DNA of 64,000 nt, taken from contig DATATM010000003.1 in assembly GCA_036268775.1 (NCBI GenBank), forward strand, positions 62,001-126,000. Direction: 5' to 3'. Positions 60,459 through 64,000 of the stretch are shown piece by piece. The notes under the pieces are model-generated. The model did not search any database and had not been told where the DNA came from. It worked only from the letters and a program-made list of their open reading frames with translations. This DNA comes from DASZIT01 sp036268775 (GTDB lineage Bacteria; Actinomycetota; Acidimicrobiia; Acidimicrobiales; RAAP-2). Every line of letters starts with the position of its first letter. Position 1 is the first letter of the stretch. A program made the translations under genes and the position numbers.

Positions 60459-60830
60459 ATGTTTGCGACAACCAGGGCGTTCAGCGGCTTCGCGGTGGAC
60501 GACACCGAAAAGGCCAAGGATTTCTACGGCAAGACCCTCGGCCTCGCCGTTTCCGAGGAGTACGGGCTCCTCCATCTGCATATCTCTGGTGGCACCAACA
60601 TCGTGGTGTACCCGAAGCCCGGGCATGTCCCGGCCTCGTTCACCGTCCTCAACTTCCCGGTCGACGACATCGACAGCGCGGTGGATCATCTGGCTGATCG
60701 GGGGGTGAGCTTCGAGCGCTACGACGGCATGGAAGCCGACGAGCGAGGCATCTTCCGGGGTGGCGGCCCCTGCATCGCCTGGTTCACCGATCCTGCCGGC
60801 AACATCCTTTCGGTGCTGCAGGAGCGGTAA
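60459..60830 (+). CDS. VOC family (glyoxalase-like) protein
   Basis: About 123 residues: FSGFAVDDTEKAKDFYGKTLGLAVSEEYGLLHLHI then FTVLNFPVDDIDSAVDHLADRGVSFERYDGM and FTDPAGNILSVLQ, a full VOC module. AGGAGGG is eight bases before ATG 60459. It starts 21 bases from the divergent STAS gene start. Function unknown. Confidence 0.85.
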   Translation: MFATTRAFSGFAVDDTEKAKDFYGKTLGLAVSEEYGLLHLHISGGTNIVVYPKPGHVPASFTVLNFPVDDIDSAVDHLADRGVSFERYDGMEADERGIFRGGGPCIAWFTDPAGNILSVLQER

Positions 60831-60958
60831 CCAGATCTCTGGTGTTGCACCGTTTTGAACAGCAACCTCCGGGCGGACAGAATCTCAAGATGTCCATGGC
60901 TCCGAGAATGCCTCGGCCAAGAGGGGCCGTATGAAGAATCGCCAGAAGCGGGGCCATT

Positions 60959-61819
60959 ATGGCTGACGACCAACCAAACGCGGCGGCGGAGGGCACGGCG
61001 GAGCGGGTCGCCCTCTGGCGGGCGATGCACGTCCAGGTCGATCCTCCGCCCCATGTGCTGGAGGACGAGATCGGGCTGCTCTTGGCCGCCCCCGAAGATG
61101 GCTGGCGTCTCCGCCCGGACATGGACCCGGCCGGCACCAGCCGGTTCCGGGCGGCGATTGTCGCCCGGGCTCGTTTCATCGAGGATCTGGTCACCGAGCA
61201 GGCCGATCAAGGTGTCGCCCAGTACGTCATCTTGGGTGCCGGTCTGGATACCTTCGCCCAGAGAAGGCCGGAGGTCGCCTCCCGCCTCCGGGTGTTCGAG
61301 GTCGACCAGCCCGGCCCCCAGGCCTGGAAGCGCCAACGACTGATCGAACTCGGCTTTGGTGTCCCCGACTGGCTGCGGTTAGTGCCGGTCGACTTCGAGG
61401 CGGGCGGGTCGTGGTGGGAGGAACTGGCCTCCGCTGGCTTTGATCCCGACCGGCCGGCCGTCGTCGTCTCCACCGGCGTCGCCATGTACCTCACCAAGGA
61501 TGCCAACGCCGCCACCCTCCGCCAGATCGCCGAGCTTGCCCCGGCCTCGACGCTGGCCATGACATTCCTGCTACCGACCGAACTCCTCGACGACGCCGAT
61601 CGACCTGGATTCCAGATGGCCGAGCGAGGGGCGCGAGCCGCCGGAACGCCGTTCATCAGCTTCTACACCCCGGAGGAAATGCTTGCCGAGGCCCGCAAGG
61701 CCGGCTTCCGAGAGGCCCAGCACGTGTCGGGGACCTGGCTAGCCGAGTGTTACTTCGCCGGTCGCACCGACGGTCTTTGTCCATCCAGCGGTGAAGACCT
61801 GCTGGTCGCCACCATCTGA
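60959..61819 (+). CDS. Class I SAM-dependent methyltransferase (leucine carboxyl methyltransferase-like)
   Basis: About 286 residues. SAM motif I is YVILGAGLDTFAQR (about residue 93), followed by VFEVDQPGPQAWKRQRL, and the mid-protein VVVSTGVAMYLTKDANAATLRQIAELAPASTLAMTFLLP, all typical of the Ppm1/LCM-like family common in mycobacteria. Acceptor unknown. The end is marked by an imperfect hairpin shared with the convergent TetR. Confidence 0.88.
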   Translation: MADDQPNAAAEGTAERVALWRAMHVQVDPPPHVLEDEIGLLLAAPEDGWRLRPDMDPAGTSRFRAAIVARARFIEDLVTEQADQGVAQYVILGAGLDTFAQRRPEVASRLRVFEVDQPGPQAWKRQRLIELGFGVPDWLRLVPVDFEAGGSWWEELASAGFDPDRPAVVVSTGVAMYLTKDANAATLRQIAELAPASTLAMTFLLPTELLDDADRPGFQMAERGARAAGTPFISFYTPEEMLAEARKAGFREAQHVSGTWLAECYFAGRTDGLCPSSGEDLLVATI

Positions 61820-61836
61820 GGACGCCCGGCGTTCAG
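61816..61836. terminator. Imperfect hairpin bridging convergent stop codons
   Basis: CTGA-GG-ACGCC-C-GGCGT-TCAG overlaps the stops of the methyltransferase (+) and TetR (-) genes. Likely a shared terminator. Confidence 0.45.
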
Positions 61837-62492
61837 GTGGCCAGGCTGCCGAGGAGGGCCCGTATGGATTTGGCCACCGCGTCCCGGGTCGCCCTTGGCT
61901 CGTCGGAGTTGGCGATCAGCATCCCGCCCCGGGTCAGGGCGCCGAACAACAGTCGGGTGAAGGTCTCGGGGTCGTCCACCCGGAGTTCCCCCTGGGCCAC
62001 CGCCGCCTCGATGACGCCCACGATCTCGGCGAAGGCGTAGCGCTCGTCCAACTCGGTGAACCGGGCCAAGCCCAGCACCGCCGGCGCATCGGTGATCACG
62101 ATCCGTTGAACATCGGGTTCGAGCACGGCATCGAGAAACGATTCCAACGCCCGGGACAGGAATTCAATGCTGCCCGGTGCCCCGGCGGCAGCCTGGGCCG
62201 ACGCCTCGAGCAGTTCGGTATGGACGTCTTCGAAGACGGCTTCGAACAGGGCCATCTTGGAGGGGAAGTGGTGGTAGAGGGCTCCGGTGGTGACCCGTGC
62301 CTCCCGGGCCAGATCTTCCACCGAGGTGCCGGCATAGCCGTCGCGACCGAACAGGCGTCGCCCGGCGGCGGTCAATGCCAGGCGGGTCTGGGCGACTTGC
62401 TCGGCCCGGAGGTTGGGTGGATGTTCATCGGGCGCCAAGGACTCGGTCACCCCGAAGGTGTACCGCATTTCCTCCCCTTGACTCGCATCCAT
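61833..62492 (-). CDS. TetR family transcriptional regulator
   Basis: About 219 residues from ATG 62492, or 211 from ATG 62468. HTH region at ~28-75: TRLALTAAGRRLFGRDGYAGTSVEDLAREARVTTGALYHHFPSKMALFEAVF. The ligand domain contains VITDAPAVLGLARF, common to a large actinobacterial subgroup. A 15-bp palindrome at 62501-62515 lies between it and the divergent MDMPI-like gene, so it probably controls itself and that operon. Confidence 0.88.
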   Translation of the reverse strand: MDASQGEEMRYTFGVTESLAPDEHPPNLRAEQVAQTRLALTAAGRRLFGRDGYAGTSVEDLAREARVTTGALYHHFPSKMALFEAVFEDVHTELLEASAQAAAGAPGSIEFLSRALESFLDAVLEPDVQRIVITDAPAVLGLARFTELDERYAFAEIVGVIEAAVAQGELRVDDPETFTRLLFGALTRGGMLIANSDEPRATRDAVAKSIRALLGSLAT

Positions 62493-62500
62493 GATCTTGA

Positions 62501-62515
62501 CATAGTACTACTATG
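62501..62515. promoter_or_regulatory. 15-bp palindrome in the TetR/MDMPI divergent promoter
   Basis: Perfect dyad CATAGTA-C-TACTATG, 9 bases upstream of the TetR ATG at 62492 and 41 bases before the divergent gene. A strong candidate TetR operator. Confidence 0.65.
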
Positions 62516-62556
62516 CAAGATAGTAACGATATCTCAATGGGGAAAGGAAGGCCGTA

Positions 62557-63300
62557 ATGCAAGGAGCAATCGAGGCACTGGAGGCCGATCGGAAGGAACT
62601 GCTCGACATCTGCGCCGGCTTCGGCGATGCCGACTGGAAGACGGAGAGCGGTTGCCAAGGGTGGTCGGTCCAGGACCTGGTTGCCCACATGGGCGCGCTG
62701 TTCTGGATGGTGGTCGACCCCTCCCAGCTTCCCGACACCGGTGATCTTCCGACCGAGCGGGTCCAGGATGTCTACGTCGAGGCTCGGCGAGCGTGGAGCC
62801 CGGCCGAAGTACTGGCCGATTACGAGTCGGTGAGTACCGAGGCGCTCGAGCGGCTGGCCGGACTGGAGGGCCAGGACTTTGAGTTGCCGCTGGGGGATCT
62901 CGGCACCTACCCGGCCATGCTGGTGCCCAACGCCTACTCCTTCGACCACTACACCCACATCCGGGTGGATCTCTTCGCTCCCCGGGGACCGTTGACAGCG
63001 GAGCCGCCGGCCACCGACGAACTCCGGCTGGTGCCAGCCATCGACTGGATCGAGGCCGCCCTTCCCCAACAGAACCCCGAGCACCTGGGGTCGCTCGGGG
63101 GCGTCCTCGACATCGTCCTCGATGGCCCGGGCGGCGGCACCATCCATCTGGGTTCCGGCCCGGGGCGGGCTGAGCTCCGATCCACCCCGCCCTCCTTCGT
63201 CCGGTGGATCACCCAGCGGGCAACCTGGGAGGACGAGGGCGTCGAAGCCAGCGGCGACATCGAGATGCTGGAGATCGCCCGGAACCTGAAAGTCTTTTGA
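62557..63300 (+). CDS. Maleylpyruvate isomerase (MDMPI)/DinB-like family protein
   Basis: About 247 residues. Four-helix DinB-type N-terminal domain with a metal-site His in DLVAHMGALF (about residue 44) and the SFDHYTHIRVDLF His-X3-His motif (about 130). The WSVQDLVAHMG segment is the family signature. Relatives use mycothiol as cofactor or transferase substrate. GGAAAGGAAGG lies upstream of the ATG. One base separates it from the next gene, a paralogue-like member. Confidence 0.85.
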   Translation: MQGAIEALEADRKELLDICAGFGDADWKTESGCQGWSVQDLVAHMGALFWMVVDPSQLPDTGDLPTERVQDVYVEARRAWSPAEVLADYESVSTEALERLAGLEGQDFELPLGDLGTYPAMLVPNAYSFDHYTHIRVDLFAPRGPLTAEPPATDELRLVPAIDWIEAALPQQNPEHLGSLGGVLDIVLDGPGGGTIHLGSGPGRAELRSTPPSFVRWITQRATWEDEGVEASGDIEMLEIARNLKVF

Positions 63301-63301
63301 A

Positions 63302-64000
63302 ATGACCGACCAGATCCAGCCATCCACCGCCGTCGGGCCGGCGCCATTCCGGGACGCCGCCGTTCGGGCGGCGGCCATGTTGCGAACGGTCCCCGACCCG
63401 AAGGCTCCGGTCGAGGGAATGGACTGGAGCGTGACGGAGACGGCCGCCCACCTGGTGGCCGAGATCGAGCATTACGCCGAGTTCATCACCGGTGCCTGTG
63501 ATGCCCGGGTCGGTCTGGCACTGTCCGCTCCCGACAGCACCCCGGCGGCGTTGAGCGCGGCGTCCAACCAGCGGCAGCTGGAGGCCAGCGCCGGGCGGGA
63601 CCTCGCCCAACTCGCCGACCGGCTGGTTCCGGCCGCGGAGGAATTCGTGGCCGCCGGTGCTCAGCGGTCGGGTGACGAGCCAATCCTCACCTCGAACGGC
63701 TTGTCCATGACCGTGCCGGTGATGACCACCACGCTGCTGGGCGAACTGTTGGTGCACGGGTTCGACATCGCCCGGGCTGCCGGGGTGCCGTGGTCGATCG
63801 ACCGCCAGGACGCGCTCCGGGTGATCGACGGGATCATGGCCATCGTTCCCGACTACGTGGATCGCCAGCGGACTGCCGATCTAGAGGTGACCTACGAACT
63901 CCGGTTCCGCGGAGGACCCCGTTACCGGCTGGCCATCGACCACGGGACCGCCACATTGACGGAACCGGGTGGCAAGGTGGACTGCTGGATCTCCGCCGAC
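63302..64000 (+). CDS. MDMPI N-terminal and SCP2-like domain protein (3' end beyond window)
   Basis: At least 233 residues. Residues ~10-170 form a DinB/MDMPI-type helical domain with TETAAHLVAEIEHYAEFITGA and a later LLGELLVHGFDIARAAGVPW motif, whose two His and Glu can bind a metal. The last visible ~45 residues (YELRFRGGPRYRLAIDHGTATLTEPGGKVDCWISAD) begin an SCP2 sterol-carrier-like domain that is cut off by the window end. Second gene of an operon divergent from the TetR regulator. Confidence 0.85.
   Translation, partial: MTDQIQPSTAVGPAPFRDAAVRAAAMLRTVPDPKAPVEGMDWSVTETAAHLVAEIEHYAEFITGACDARVGLALSAPDSTPAALSAASNQRQLEASAGRDLAQLADRLVPAAEEFVAAGAQRSGDEPILTSNGLSMTVPVMTTTLLGELLVHGFDIARAAGVPWSIDRQDALRVIDGIMAIVPDYVDRQRTADLEVTYELRFRGGPRYRLAIDHGTATLTEPGGKVDCWISAD

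Overview
The window is GC-rich, gene-dense bacterial chromosome. Several traits point to an actinobacterium: GTG/TTG starts, many -10 boxes placed so that mRNAs would be leaderless, a mycothiol-type (maleylpyruvate isomerase/DinB-like) pair, SigG-like and ANTAR proteins, and ATGA/GTGA gene overlaps. The 42-residue repeats of the type GYWxVAADGGIFAFGDAxFYGS in two exported proteins suggest class Acidimicrobiia. That placement is inference; no rRNA, tRNA, CRISPR array, phage or insertion sequence was seen.

Layout. 1-9 kb: a cut-off HtrA-like protease; a TetR/crotonase pair with a likely operator; a chorismate-lyase-like (DUF98) gene; a SRPBCC, YciI and ECF sigma (DUF6596) set whose sigma gene carries two frame changes; a DHA2 drug exporter with its own palindrome; and a secreted phosphoesterase. 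9-20 kb: a coherent amide-nitrogen island, made of a GntR/UTRA regulator, an amidase, a complete five-gene Opp/Dpp-type ABC importer, a second amidase, a tiny AtzG/GatC-like protein and an isochorismatase-type amidohydrolase. A 45-bp element with conserved ends lies upstream of both the regulator and the importer. 20-25.6 kb: an IclR regulator, a sulfonate-type ABC importer (binding protein frameshifted), a TauD-like dioxygenase and a Gfo/Idh oxidoreductase. 25.7-29.2 kb: a xylose-type sugar importer; the start codon of its ATPase gene lies in the loop of a 13-bp hairpin.

29-37 kb is a signalling and cell-surface region: a STAS-GAF-ANTAR regulator with a small partner, an exported Thr-rich protein, a CAP-domain protein with 42-aa repeats, a TetR, an ECF sigma, a degenerate GGDEF-like protein and a second repeat protein. 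37-46 kb: DUF1345 protein, catalase, a FUSC-type membrane protein coupled to a ribbon-helix-helix regulator, a DMT permease, DoxX, and a TetR-MFS operon. 46-52.6 kb is metal and metalloid homeostasis: an NRAMP homologue with altered metal ligands coupled to a soluble MgtE-N/CBS/PRC protein; a divergent ArsR/SmtB sensor with a CDF exporter; and an arsenic module (ArsI-like lyase, aquaglyceroporin, ArsC) facing its own ArsR across two matching operators. 52.6-57 kb: a winged-helix regulator, a repeat-containing intergenic stretch, and a NarL-type two-component system divergent from an ABC-2 exporter. 57-64 kb: small enzymes (alpha/beta hydrolase, isochorismatase, two VOC proteins, SAM methyltransferase), a SigG-like sigma overlapping an antisense STAS gene, and a TetR divergent from two DinB/MDMPI-like genes, the last cut by the window end.

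Two loci (sigma factor near 4.15 and 4.58 kb; sulfonate binding protein near 21.6 kb) read correctly only if single-base indels are assumed. These may be assembly errors or real lesions. Boundaries and functions come from reading the sequence and translations; no database search was possible.
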